NCBI GenBank assembly: GCA_037953625.1
Contig: CM075652.1
Span: forward strand, 38,806,501-38,870,500
Origin: Crotalaria pallida
Taxonomy: Eukaryota > Streptophyta > Magnoliopsida > Fabales > Fabaceae
Direction of reading: 5' to 3'
Length of the DNA: 64,000 nucleotides
In this document: piece after piece, positions 48,225-59,861 of the stretch
How the letters are laid out: each line of letters opens with the position of its first letter
Numbering within the stretch: position 1 is the first letter of the stretch
The notes under the pieces: model-generated
What the model saw: the letters and a program-made list of their open reading frames with translations, nothing else
Told to the model about the DNA's origin: nothing
Database searches by the model: none
Made by a program: the position numbers and the translations under genes

Positions 48225-49343
48225 TGATGAGCATTTTATTTCCCATTATTCCTTGCATTATTTTACTCCTATTATTAAGACTTGTTGCCCATTTGACATT
48301 GTTTAGCTTGATTTAGTGATTTAGAGTTTATTGGACTAATATTCTGAATATTGTTTAATTTGGGATTATTTAGCCTGATTAATTCTATTTCTATTTTCAG
48401 GTCATATTTGGCACAAGGGCTTTTTGGACATTTTGGGAATGAAGATTTAATGTTGGAAGAGAAGATATATGATGAAGTGAAGATTGTAATCTATCTTTAG
48501 GATTAGTTGAGATTTAGTTATATCTTTTAAGATTTAGATTTTATCTATAAGATATTTTTAGATTTAATTTAGAGATAAGCTTTCCTTAGGATTTGGGCCC
48601 ATGATTTAGGCCCGTTTTGTGATTTAAAAAGCTAAATTCGTGTAAACCCTGGAGAGATTCCATTCATGTTTTTTTTTACATTCTCTCTCATAGAGAAGGC
48701 TTAGTTTTGCTCTCCAAGCTTGTGGTGGCTGCTAGGGTTTCTCTCTCTTCTCCTTTCTACACGTTTTTGGTATTTTTCTTCATGGAAGGCTAAACTCTTA
48801 GGTTAAATCCCTTTGGTAATGTATCACATACTCTTGAGGTTTTGTTCTTAATGCTATTTCGTTTTTATTCACTATTTTCATGCTTATTGATATGTTATGG
48901 TTCGCTTAGTTCCATTGTATAGAGATAATCCATGTGTATGAATGCTTAATTTATGCAAACTCGTAAAAACTCCATGCTTTGGCTTTTAATGCTTAATTAG
49001 AGGTTTGGGTTTTGGGGTGACAATTGAATTTTCGCTTAGTATTTAATTCTCACGAGTTGGACAGTGAAGAGGAAAGAAATTGATCTTTTGTGACCGATGA
49101 TAGAGTTGTGAACGCGAGCCAAAGGGGTTTATCTTTTCCTTATCTGTTTCTTCGTTTTGATTTAATTCTGTTTTGATTTCAATTATTCAATATTCAATAC
49201 AAAAAAAAAACCCCCCTGTTTTCTATGCATACTATGTGTTCGACCTTTTGCTTGATAAGATATTCCTTGGGAGACGACCTAGGAGTCACTTCCTAGTACT
49301 ATACTTAAACTGTTTTTATTTGTATCGGGTACGGCCTCGATCA
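48225..49343 (+). repeat. 3' LTR of G
   Basis: 1119 bp. Nearly identical to the 5' LTR, with a 3-4 bp loss near 49132 and one less C in the C-run. Confidence 0.95.
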
Positions 49344-50088
49344 GTGGAAAAGAGACTCCCCTTACCATAGAGAAGGAGAGAGCCCACACAAAGCTCCATG
49401 GACCTCGAATCTACTCCGGATCTACCTTGATTCCCATTCTCTTGACCAATCTCCACTCCGTTCTTCAAGATTGGAGGAGAGAGAAAGAATCCCTAGGAGA
49501 GAGAAAGAGCTTCATGAAGAGAGAAAGGGCCACCAAGGGAAGAGATGAAGGCAATGACATGAGGAAGGAGATGGATCTCATGGGTGAAGGTTTGAAAGGG
49601 TGGATTTGGGTGATTGTTGGTGGTTGATGGTGGTTTGTGGAAGATAGGGAGAGAGAGAGAGACGTATGAGAGAGAGGAGGGAGAAAAGGAATTAAGCTTG
49701 AAAATGGTGGAGCCTTGATGCATAAATGGAGGATGGAACTCAATGGAGATGATGGGGAAGAGGATTTGAAGCCCTAAGCTTCCATGGGAGCTCCAAATCG
49801 CAAGAAGGAGGAAGAAAGGAGAAGAGAGAGACGTGAAGCATGAGAGAGAGAGAGTAAAGGGTCGAATGGGATAAGGGGAAGGGAATGGGTGGCTGAAATA
49901 GGGAGATAAGAGGTGGAAATTACGTTTCTGCCCCTTACTTTATTTTTATTTTTAGTATCAGACCTGAAGTAATCGATTACTTGCCCTAAGTAATCGATTA
50001 CTTTGCCCAAAATAATCGATTACTTCCTCCAATTAATCGATTACTTTTGCAGCATCATACATTCACCAGAGCACTGGTAATCGATTAC

Positions 50089-50664
50089 TGTAGTGGACTT
50101 GTAGTAAACCGAGCGATGACCGACCGAAGCTTCATTGTTAAGATTGGTATGATGCTACAACAGGGTAAACGGTCAGACACTTACACCGAGCAAACTGGGT
50201 TTTTACGTGTAGGGTACGCACTGATGAGGTTACCACCGAGCACAAGACTCTCAATCTGATCCTTATCGTTTACAGCCTCATCTAGCCGTAATTACTCCTA
50301 GATTCCCATGACTCTTGGTTAGATAAAACAGCATTGGATAGAGTTTATTACTTACAGGGTTTATGGATATTATCTTATCATATCCTATACAAATCCTAGT
50401 TGAATTCTTTCTCTTTAGAAGCCTTATCAAGACGGCCCACAGTACACTGGTAATCCCCTATAAGAACCACCAGGCTATAGGGGCTAAGGTACGTCTTCTC
50501 ATCCCTAAGTTGACGCTAGCACACACATTATTGACTAGGGAGAACCTGATTATCCCAACTGGATATTTAGAAATCCTAAAGAGTCCTACATTAACATCTT
50601 GGCTGAGATCATTCTTCAAGGCTCTTCCATAGCTTTCAGGTTGATCTTAGTTAAGGACACGACA
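50089..50664 (+). repeat. 5' LTR of F
   Basis: 576 bp, TGTAGTGGACTT to GGACACGACA, followed by the primer site. The reverse complement forms the solo LTR at 5012-5589. Confidence 0.92.
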
Positions 50665-50665
50665 T

Positions 50666-50682
50666 TGGCGCCGTCTGTGGGA
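50666..50682 (+). other. Primer-binding site of F
   Basis: TGGCGCCGTCTGTGGGA starts one base after the LTR end, the expected place and the expected TGG start. I do not assign the tRNA with certainty. Confidence 0.75.
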
Positions 50683-50712
50683 ACCGAATAACATATCATT
50701 CCCACCACCACC

Positions 50713-52721
50713 ATGGTCACTACCAGAAGTCAGGTCGGTGATCTCCGTCAACGCATCGCCCGCACCCGTGGCAGGCCCAGGAATGCTAATAATAATGAGC
50801 CACAACCTCACTCTGCGGGCGATCTGCGTGACGTCCTCAACCATAATCGTGGAAATAATGGGCAACCACCACGAAGATCTCATTCTGGGCCAGGGAATAA
50901 CCCCCAGCCAAAAAACCATTCGCAAAGCCAACCACTGCCAAACCAAAGCCAAAATCGTAGTGGAGCTCATGCGGTACACCCCCAAACACCACAATCTTCC
51001 CATCCTAGGGCTGGGAGCAATCCCCAACCCCTTCAGGTTTTACGTACCATACAGCCTCCACCACCGCCGCCACCTCCTCCAACACCACCTCCCTCTACCC
51101 ATGGTGATTCAAGTAGCACAGCCCCTACCACACGAAACACTCATAGAACCACTGGAACCCGAGCGCACCATGGGCGTAACACCCAACGTACCCCTCCAAT
51201 CCCACATAACCCTGATCATATAAGTACAACACCTAGAACCAGACTGAATCCAAGTAGATCTGCTCCGGGAAACTCTCGTCATAACCATTCCATCAGCAGA
51301 TCCTATGCAACTATTGCCTCCGCTCGGGCTCGGGAGCAAGAGATGATCAATATTCTTAATAGGCAGACCACTTTAATCGAACAACAAGGACTTGCTATTT
51401 CCGACCTTCAACAACAAGCTATGGCGAGGATTGCTCAAAATCAATCAACCTCTATTCCACCACAAAACCAACCAACCATGGACCCACAACCAGCCCCGAT
51501 AATGCAGCTTCCCCACCAAATTTTCATGTTTACCCCTCCACAAATCAAGATCAGGTCGGTTTCCACCCTGGTCATCCTTTCACTCAATATATAATGGCGT
51601 TTGAAACCCCTCAAGGATACTTGGGCCCCTCTAATGTGCCACATTATAACGGTCTAACTGACCCAGTAGACCATATTGTGTCTTATGAAGGGGCAATGAA
51701 TTATTATGGGGGCGGTGAACAAATGAAATGCCGAGCATTTTCTATGACACTCGAACCCTCGGTTCTAAGGTGGTATTCTTCCCTCCCTCCTAACTCCATT
51801 AATTCCTGGGAGGAGATGAAGCGTGTATTTCTTAACAGATATACTGCTAGCTGCATTCAACCCAAATCTGACCATACCTTGGCATCTGTTACACAAAGGC
51901 CGGATGAACCATTGAAAGATTACTTATCACGCTTCCACGCGTAAGCAAGTTCCGTTCCACGGTTAGAGCCAGGAGTAGCAGTGCTACTATTCACACAAGG
52001 TTTGTAGTTTGGGGATTTCAGAAAATCTCTGATTGGTAAACCTCCAAAGGATATGGCCGAGTTGAGACAACGGTCAAATAAATTCATCAACTTGGAAGAA
52101 TTTCACAAGGGACAGAAGTTCAGAGAAGATAGACAACGAACCGATCCCCAAGGACAAAACAAACAAAAACGTGACGAACGTTTTGGTGGGAGACAAGACA
52201 GAGATAGGAATGATCGGGACCGACGGGTTCCCCCAAGGAATAAGTTTCAAGATTACACTCCTCTAACAGTTCCGAGGAGTCAGATTTTGAGGGAAACTAT
52301 GCAAATTGACTTACGCTCTGCCCAAAGACCGCTGTCTTTACGAAAGGGCGCACATCGTGATAGGTCGAAATACTGTGACTTCCACAGGGGTTATGGCCAT
52401 ACCACCGACGAATGCATCTGGCTGCGAGATCTGATCGATGAGATGATCAGAGATGGCAAGTTACAGCAATACATCAGAGATGCAGCTGGCCGAAGAAGCA
52501 GAAACAAATCTCAATCCCCAGTAAAATCTAAACGCCAGAGAAGTAGGTCACCAGATGATAGAAACGCAGGAAGACAGAAAACCAAATCCGCTCCAGTACC
52601 TGACGCAAACGCTAGCAAAAATGAATTCTTGGTCAACACTATTGCAGGAGGTTTTGCTGGAGGAGGGGAGAAGAAAGCTGACAGGAAGAAGTACATCAAC
52701 CAAATCTTGGCAGTTAGCTAG
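50713..52721 (+). pseudogene. gag: Gag of F (frameshift and stops)
   Basis: ATG 50713 has a good context (CCACCATGG) and opens MVTTRSQVGDLRQRIARTRG, an Arg/Asn/Pro-rich region. A shift between about 51480 and 51550 moves the true frame to the one holding the gag core (YLGPSNVPHYNGLTDPVDHI, CRAFSMTLEPSVLRWYSSLP, MKRVFLNRYTASC). Stops follow at 51942-51944, near 52004 and at 52719-52721. After these comes a charged region, a Cys/His segment (CDFHRGYGHTTDEC, zinc-binding-like) and a basic tail. Gag would form the particle; this copy is broken. Confidence 0.82.
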
Positions 52722-54554
52722 AAACCTATTGCCAAAAGATCAACAAAAAACATTCCCATCATTTTTGACGACGAAGATTTGGATGGAATCCTTCCGGGCC
52801 ATAATGACCCCATGGTGATAACTGCTCTGATTGGCAATTACGAGGTAAAACGAGTTTTTATTGATCAAGGTAGTTCGGCGGATATAATGTTCTTCCCATT
52901 ATTCAAAGCTTTAAAACTCAGGGAGTGTAATCTCACTCCCTTTGAGGGAGAACTAATTGGTTTTACTGGAGACACCGTTGAGCCAAAGGGCTACATCCAA
53001 CTTCCTGTAACTCTCAGACAACAACCTTCGGCTAGAACCGAGATAGTCAAGTTTTTAGTGGTTGATTGTCCAGCTGCATATAATGCCATACTTGGAAGAA
53101 CCTCGTTGCAAGCATTTGGGGCAGTTGTATCAACAGTTCATTTGGCTATGAAGTTCGTCGGAACTGATGACAGAGTGGTAACGGTCAAAGCCGAACAAGA
53201 TGCAGCAAGAAAATGTTACAATGCCAGCCTGGGGAAAGTGAAAAGCAAGGATCCGAGCAATCTGGAAAGAGTTTCTTTGGGTAAGGGAAATGTTAACCTG
53301 GCGGACCTGGATATGCGAGACCAATCCGACAGAAATAGACCGACCCCAAAGGGACAATGGGAGTTCTTGACACTATTTGACGACCCCCTCAGGCAAGTGA
53401 AAATCGGTTCTGATTTGCCCGCATGCGTTAAAGAAGAATTGGCCGCACTATTAATCGTGAATAAAGATTTGTTCGCTTGGACATCAGCCGATATGCTAGG
53501 AATCGACCCCAATTTTATTTGTCACAAGTTAAGCATCATTCCGGGGTCGAAACCAGTGGCACAGCGTAAAAGGAAAGTTAGTGCGGAAAAGGCCGTAGCA
53601 ATTGAGGAAAAAGTTGCTGAACTACTCCGAGCGGGTTTCATTAGGGAGATTGACTATACAGACTGGTTAGCTAACACCGTCTTGGTCAAAAAGCCCAATG
53701 GAAAATGGAGAATGTGTGTTGACTACACAGACTTGAAAAAAGTCTGTCCTAAAGATCAATACCCACTCCCTGTTATTGACAAACTCGTCGACAGTTCAGC
53801 TGGTTACAAACTCTTATCATTTATGGATGCTTACTCTGGTTACAACCAGATTCCAATGTTCCCTACCAACCAGGACAAAAATGCATTTATTACCGATAGG
53901 GCAACTTACTGTTACAACGTTATGCCCTTTGGGTTGAAAAATGCGGGAGCTACTTATCAGAGGATGATGAACAAGATTTTTCAAGGTATGATCGGCTCGA
54001 ACATGGAGGTGTACATAGATGACATCATTGCAAAAAGTAGACAGCAAGAAAATCATGCCAAGGACCTCACAATAATACTTGACCGAGTGAGAAAATACTC
54101 CATGAGGTTGAATCCGGAGAAGTGTGTATTCGGAGTCCCAGCCGGTTCTTTCCTCGGTTTTATGTTAACCGAGAGAGGAATTGAGGCCAATCCTGATAAA
54201 TGCAAAGCAATCCTTGACATGAGGAGCCCAGCTAATCTTAAAGAAGTTCAACAACTCACGGGCCGAGTGGCGGCACTCTCCAGGTTCTTGTCCCAAGCCG
54301 CTTGGAAAGCCTTGCCGTGGTACCAGCTCCTTAGGAAAAACAAGGATTTCCTTTGGGACGAGCAATGTGAGCAAGCTTTTATTCAGTTAAAAGAGTATCT
54401 TTCCAGCCCACCGGTCCTCCACAGCTCTCTTCCTAGTGAGAACCTCATTCTATACATGTCAGTGGCCGAAGCGGCGGTCAGTTCGGTTTTGGTACGAGAT
54501 AATTCAGGTACTGAAGCTCCAATATATTTCGTTAGTCGAGCACTTCAAGGATAG
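52722..54554 (+). pseudogene. pol: Protease and reverse transcriptase of F
   Basis: The same frame as gag continues without an ATG requirement. The protease site reads VFIDQGSSADIMF (D-x-G), followed by ILGRTSLQAFGAVVS. RT has CVDYTDLKKVCPKD, MDAYSGYNQI, MPFGLKNAGATYQRM and the catalytic box VYIDDIIAKS. The first RNase H begins at ILYMSVAEAAVSSVLV, lacking the usual first Asp, as is typical for the inactive connection domain of Tat elements. A TAG at 54552-54554 interrupts it. Confidence 0.88.
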
Positions 54555-55118
54555 GAATTGAGGTATCAGAAGCTAGAGAAACTTGCATATTGTTTGGTCA
54601 CGTCAGCTCGGAGATTGAGACAGTATTTTCAGGCGCATAGAATATTGGTAAGAACCGCTCAACCTCTTAGACAAGTTCTTCACAAACCCGACCTAGCTGG
54701 CAGAATGGTCTCATGGTCTGTCGAACTTTCTGAATTCGACATTACCTACGAATCAAGGAAGGCAATGAAATCTCAAGCGCTTGCTGATTTTGTTACTGAG
54801 TTCACAGATATCCCTTCGGACAACTCTCAAAATCTTTGGTCAGTTTATGTGGACGGATCAAGTAATAGAAAAGGCGCAGGGGCTGGAGTCATCATTGAGA
54901 ACCCCGAGGGATTGTGCATGGAATACTCATTGAAATTTGAATTTCAAACATCGAACAATCAAGCAGAATACGAGGCAGTTCTTGCAGGCCTCAAGATGGT
55001 TCATGAGTTCGGAGCAGAGCAAGTGTCAGTGTTCAGCGATTCACAACTGGTAGTTTCTCAGATCAAAGGTCAGTACTCGGCAAAGGAGCCCATTTACAAA
55101 AATATCTTGAAGAGGTAA
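54555..55118 (+). pseudogene. RNase H pair of F
   Basis: The end of the first RNase H (YQKLEKLAYCLVTSARRLRQ, LADFVTEF) leads straight into a second one of archaeal/plant type: WSVYVDGSSNRKGAGAGV (Asp), NNQAEYEAVLAGL (Glu) and FSDSQLVVSQIKGQY (Asp). This additional domain is the hallmark of the Tat clade. A one-base loss near 55090 (after AKEP) shifts the frame, so the last helix and the link to integrase are read in the next frame. Confidence 0.85.
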
Positions 55119-56533
55119 AGCGAATCATCTCAAACTTTTCCAAATTTAACATTTCACATGTGCCGAGAGATTCGAATTCCAGAGCCGACATTCTATCCAA
55201 ATTGGCAAGTACAAAAGGGTCGGAAAATAAGAAAATGCTGATACAAGAAACCATTCCCCGACCTAGTGTCATTCTAACGGTCTCATTATCTCAGTCATGG
55301 ATGGACCCAATTCTTATTTATTTGCAACATGGGTTCATCCCCCAAGATCAGTCGGAGGCTCGAAAATTGGTTAAAAAGGCCGCTCAGTACACAGTTCTAA
55401 ATGGAGTCCTGTACAAGAGAGGCTTTGGATCCCCCATGCTCAGATGTGTCAACCCATCCCAAGCTGAGGAAATATTGGAAGAGATTCACGGTGGAATTTG
55501 TAGTCACCATATGGGAAGAAAGTCCTTGGCAAGAAAAGTAATCCGAGCGGGCTATTTTTGGCCTACACTGCAGAAAGATGCTATGGAACATGTTAAGAAA
55601 TGTACTCAGTGCCAATTTCATAGTGACATCTATCAAAAACCTGCTGAAGAGTTGCACTCTCTCGGTGCACCTTGGCCCTTTTACCAATGGGGCATGGACA
55701 TCATCGGAAAATTCCCCACCGCACCAGGCCAGTTTAAGTTTGCAGTAGTGGCTATTGATTACTTCACCAAGTGGATCGAAGCAATGCCATTAGCAACAAT
55801 CTCAACAGCTCGGATTCAGTCTTTCTTCGTCAAGGAGGTGATTTCTCGATTCGGAGTTCCACATGCCATAGTCACAGACAATGGATCACAGTTCGCAGCA
55901 TCTCACTTCCAACAATTAGCAGCCGACCTAAACATCACTCACTATTTTAGCTCTGTTGAACATCCACAGACAAATGGTTTAGCCGAGGCGGCCAACAGAA
56001 TCATCTTGGATGGGATCAAAAAGAAGCTCGAAAATGCTGCTGGCACTTGGGCAGATAAACTTCCGAGTGTCCTATGGTCACACAGGACAACAATACACTC
56101 GTCCACAGGTGAAACTCCTTTTCGTTTGACATACGGCTGTGACGCAGTCATTCCAATCGAAAAGCGAATTCCTACCTTCAGGACACTTGAACGTCCTTCG
56201 GAGACAAATGACCATTTGATCAGTGAGGAGCTTGTTTTATTGGAAGAAGTTCGAAAAAATGCCGCAGCCCATGAAAGCAAAATGAAGGAGCGGCAGGCTC
56301 GGGAATACAACAAGAGGGTTCGTCCAAGAAGCTTTGAAGTTGGTGACTTAGTCCTTCGTCAAGCTGACATTGGCAAAGGAAATGCTGGAGTCGGAAAACT
56401 CCAACTAAAATGGGAAGGACCATATCGAGTGAAGGCTAAATCCGGATCTGGGGCATACAAATTGGAGTCTCTCTCGGGCACGGAAATCGGTAACACATGG
56501 AACGTTGCCAAACTCAGAGCTTATTACAGTTAA
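55119..56533 (+). pseudogene. Integrase of F
   Basis: It starts with the remainder of RNase H (HVPRDSNSRADILSKLAS, holding the last Asp), then the zinc domain (GGICSHHMGRKSLARK, CTQCQFH), the catalytic Asp in WGMDIIG, Asp in VTDNGSQF and Glu in NGLAEAANR, and a C-terminal domain (RSFEVGDLVLR, KWEGPYRVK) ending at 56533. This part is open for over 450 codons and has all catalytic residues. Integrase joins cDNA to the host chromosome. It is only unlinked from its N-terminal partners by the frameshift. Confidence 0.87.
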
Positions 56534-57229
56534 GCTCATACTTTGTTTTTTTTCACTTTTTATAGATAGGTAAATTTATTGCTCAGTAATGTTTAGGTCG
56601 AATAAACGAAGGGTAACATCCTTCTTAGATTAGTGACAATTGTTAGGAATTAGATTGATAAGAATTTGTTAACAGATGAGCAACTTCATTTTTTATCAAT
56701 AAATGCATCAATTTATTCGAAATCCTCGTTTGAACATTGTGAAGTAACATGCGACTCATTTGCTTCGGCTAGCCACCGAGCCAAATCGAAGTACAACTCC
56801 TAACAAGAGTTCAGCAACGTACTTATAGAACACCCGAATCCAGGAAACCACTTTCCTTATTTCGCGGTCCGAGGATCCCACTTCGGCTAAAGTTGGCGAT
56901 CCAAGTTCTACTCACAATGAATTGTGTATTTATAAATTCTCAAAATTTATCTTCCAACTCGCTAATTGGCAAACACTGGAAGCGTGACGAACGAAAACAA
57001 AAGCAATGATAATACGTCAAATAAAGATGTCATTATCATAAATCGCAAGTTGATATAAACTATTCTAAATGACGCTCGAATAGCACGAGCAATCGAAAGA
57101 CATAGCAAATTGTTTGGCATAGCAAAAGGTTAAAGACAAATTGTTGCAACATTAGCAAGTTAAAAACGCTCAGAAAACAGCGAGCAAAAGCGAAAATCAA
57201 CAAAACAACAAAGATTAAAAAGTTCAACA
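56534..57229. other. Spacer between pol and the antisense gene in F
   Basis: About 700 bp with no open frame of note. The two transcription units converge here. TTTTTTTTCACTTTTTATAG follows the pol stop. It must hold the 3' ends of the antisense transcript, but no polyadenylation signal is decisive. Confidence 0.6.
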
Positions 57230-59585
57230 TCACTCCTCAAGGTTAGATAAAGCTAAGTTTGAATCATCAAAATTTGGCGCCTCAGTCAATTCCTCAAGGG
57301 GATTGGAAAGATCTTCTGCCTGCAGATCTACCTCGGCCCCGGTCTCAAGGTCGACCAACTTCCCATTTTGAACAGCATGAAATGGATGAGCCCCGACCAC
57401 CCTGAACTCTAATTCAGGGTTTAGAAATTGAACTTGCTTGATGGCCGAGACAAAGGAGTCATCCACTGCTTTTCCCCAATTGTAGAAGTTAGTTGCTGCC
57501 TTCTTCTTGTGGAAAAGTGCTTTCTCCCACAACTTCCGAGCAACTGCTGCAGACTTTTCAACCTCAGATTTTAGTTCATCCATCTTCTGCTGATGCGCTT
57601 GGAGTTCTTTCTTCAGAGTCTCCTCGGCTTCCTTCTTCTTAACTTCAGCTGCTTTTTGAGAAACCTTTAAGGAATCTCTCTCCTTAATCAATTCTCCCTT
57701 ATCGGCCTTCAAGTTCTCCAGTTCATTCTTCACTCGGGTCAACTCATCCGAGAGACTAGCCTCTTGAGCAGCTGATACCTCACGAGCTTCCTTTTGCTCA
57801 ACATTGTAACCAGAAAAGAGTCCCTCAGGGTGCTTAGCCAAAAAATAAGTGAGATTGGCACCTCGAAGAAGATATTTTTCAAAGGTCATATTACAACGAG
57901 ACCACTCATCAATACTCAAATTTCCAAACCTAGAACAGTCAGTCTCAGATAAGATATATTTTCCAAACCTCTCATCAAACTGTTGATCCCATATGGATGT
58001 TTCCCGAAGGGTCGTAGCAGAAGTTGGAGCAACATCAGTAGGAGTAGCAGTAGTTCGAACACTTGGTCCTTCAGCCCTTGGGTTGGCACCCTCCGACACT
58101 TTCTCTTTTCCCTTATCCAGTCGTCGGCGACGGATTAAAGGTTGGAGAGGAGAAGTAGCTTGAACTTGACCACTAGGGGCCACTGAGACAGTAGAAGCAA
58201 CAGCAACCACGTTTGTGGCTTGGTGAGGAGAAGCCTCGGGAGTCGAGGCAGAAGGAGTAGGGATGGAAACACTCAGGCTTGGAGTGCTCAGACTCGAAGA
58301 TCCTGAAGTAGCAGGTGTCTTCCTCTTCTTGCCACCTTGAACAAGAGCTGCCATACGCTCAGCCATTTTTTCTGCAAAGGAAACAAAGAAACATTAGAGC
58401 CGATCAAATCACAAATATAAAAGCAAAAAATAAAGCACTATACCAAGCTCGGTCTTAACGTCCGAAGAGGGGATGTTCACGATATCCCTCGTCTCTATCA
58501 TGCCAGCTTTCTGCAAATACCTTTCAACCTCCCGACACACATCCTTTTCATACTCAGCAAGTTCTTTCCAGTCTGATGAGTATGAAGCAATCGATCGGTT
58601 AAAGAAGCTGGCACTCCATTGGAGAGGAAATCGGGGAAGTGGTCGTCTTTCCCCCGGCCGAGTGAACCAGCAGGCGCCATTACTAGTAACATTATACTTA
58701 AAGAAAAAAGGTTTAAAGCCCTTCCAAGATTCAGAATATTTTGTGAAAAGAGCGTATCCCCTACGAGATTTCAGAGAAACCCAGGGTTTCTTTGCCGAAC
58801 CTTTCTCGAAGGAATTGCACTGAGGAGCAAAAAGGTGAAAAAAGATATTAAGGTTGCAACTCCAATTCATTGTCGAGCAGACTTGTTCAAAGGATTTTAC
58901 AAACGCCCAAGCATTCGGATGTAGTTGAGAAGGAGCCACTCTTAAGAAATTCAAAACGTCCATCTCAAAATCCGTAAAAGGCATTCTTATCCCAAGCCGA
59001 GTAATCACTTCTTCGTAAAAATAGAAAGTTGTACTACCGACCGGAATTTTGGTACAAACTCTCTCGTTCTCACCCACTGGAGTAATGGAATACAAACTCC
59101 CAGTATTGTCTCCTGGACACGGCAAAATTATAGCTCGAGTTTGATCTAGTGATCGTTGTGTTGTAAGCTCAGATTGTGTACCAAGAACCTCTCGGTCCAC
59201 CCAATCATAATCAGCCCAATCTGTCGGAAGTGGGTAGAGATCAGGATTAATAACACACTTCCTCTTCATACCTGAGGAAAGGGGGCACACTTGGAGTCAG
59301 AACCACAAAAACTTGATTATGTCTGATCAAATACTTACGATCGGTTGGGAAACACCTCCCTTTCTGGGCAGAATTTCCCCAAAACCAATTGAAATGTCTA
59401 ATAACTCTATGTTGCCTCCTTAACTTCCGCTGTTCTACTCTCTCGGCGATCCTATAGTGAATCACACCCTGTCTGAACTCTCTCAAAGTCTGAGGGAAAT
59501 GCATGGATATTGGTTTAACACAAATTTCTGGGTTCCCTCCTTTATATGTTCTTGGCACATCAGAGTTTACGGATTCCTCACTCAT
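57230..59585 (-). CDS. Antisense accessory gene of F, three exons, 738 codons
   Basis: Exons (minus): 59585-59339, 59271-58444, 58371-57230. Introns: 59338-59272 (GTAAGT...TCCTCAG, 67 bp) and 58443-58372 (GTATAG...TTTGCAG, 72 bp), both phase 1. Joining gives 2217 bases, an uninterrupted frame from MSEESVNSDVPRTYKG to a stop. Residues about 169-206 (EEVITRLGIRMPF, LRVAPSQLHPNAWAF) resemble the Pfam 'putative gypsy type transposon' family (Transposase_28). Basic motifs KKRK (373-376) and RRRR (439-442) suggest nuclear entry; residues ~559-640 are a charged coiled coil. Tat elements such as maize Grande carry a comparable antisense gene for a nuclear protein. K inserted 6 bp upstream of the ATG, removing the promoter side. 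Intact, while the F gag-pol is broken. Function unknown. Confidence 0.8.
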
Positions 59586-59861
59586 GGTAAATGTGAGACC
59601 CACAATTTTACCCAATTTATTTGTGATTTTGTAATTGAAATTAGGAAATTATGCTTGATTTTGATACCTGGATTTAATTAAAAATCATATGAAATATATA
59701 TATATATATGAATATATATATACGTGACATATATGTATATATTATATATACCCATGTTTTCCCTATGTTATTTAAATGAAATTTTTAATATAAAGTATTT
59801 CATTTAAATGATCTTAGAAGATGAAATGCCTTTTGATGGATTAGAGTATCCTATCTTTAGA

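Larger units (their letters stand above)
40853..49343 (+). mobile_element. Element G: Athila element with a fused, shortened pol
   Basis: The LTRs are 40853-41974 and 48225-49343 (TGATGAGC...GATCA), with the duplication GTGGA at 40848-40852 and 49344-49348. The empty site is at 19674-19678 in the left E LTR. The primer site is TGGCGCCGTTGCCGGGGA, and the polypurine tract AAGTGTGGGGGTA precedes 48225. The two LTRs differ by about six substitutions plus small indels over ~1.12 kb, so insertion is recent relative to the rest of the nest. Length 8491 bp. Confidence 0.95.
39292..50088 (-). repeat. Right (5') LTR of E, split by G and cut by F
   Basis: Parts 39292-40852 and 49344-50088 correspond to 18118-20420 of the left LTR. 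By eye the first part differs at ~18 of 1561 positions and the second at ~19 of 745. The rest (matching 20421-20699) should lie beyond F, outside the window. The primer-binding site at 39276-39287 shows this is the 5' LTR of a minus-strand element. Confidence 0.88.
50089..59591 (+). mobile_element. Element F: Tat-lineage element with dual RNase H and antisense gene
   Basis: It is inserted in the E 5' LTR (left flank ATTAC at 50084-50088). It has LTR 50089-50664, a primer site, gag, protease, RT, RNase H plus a second RNase H, integrase, a spacer and an antisense gene. The 3' LTR is not seen because K interrupts F at 59591/59592 and the window ends. The second RNase H domain and the YIDDIIAKS RT box mark the Tat group. 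Confidence 0.88.
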
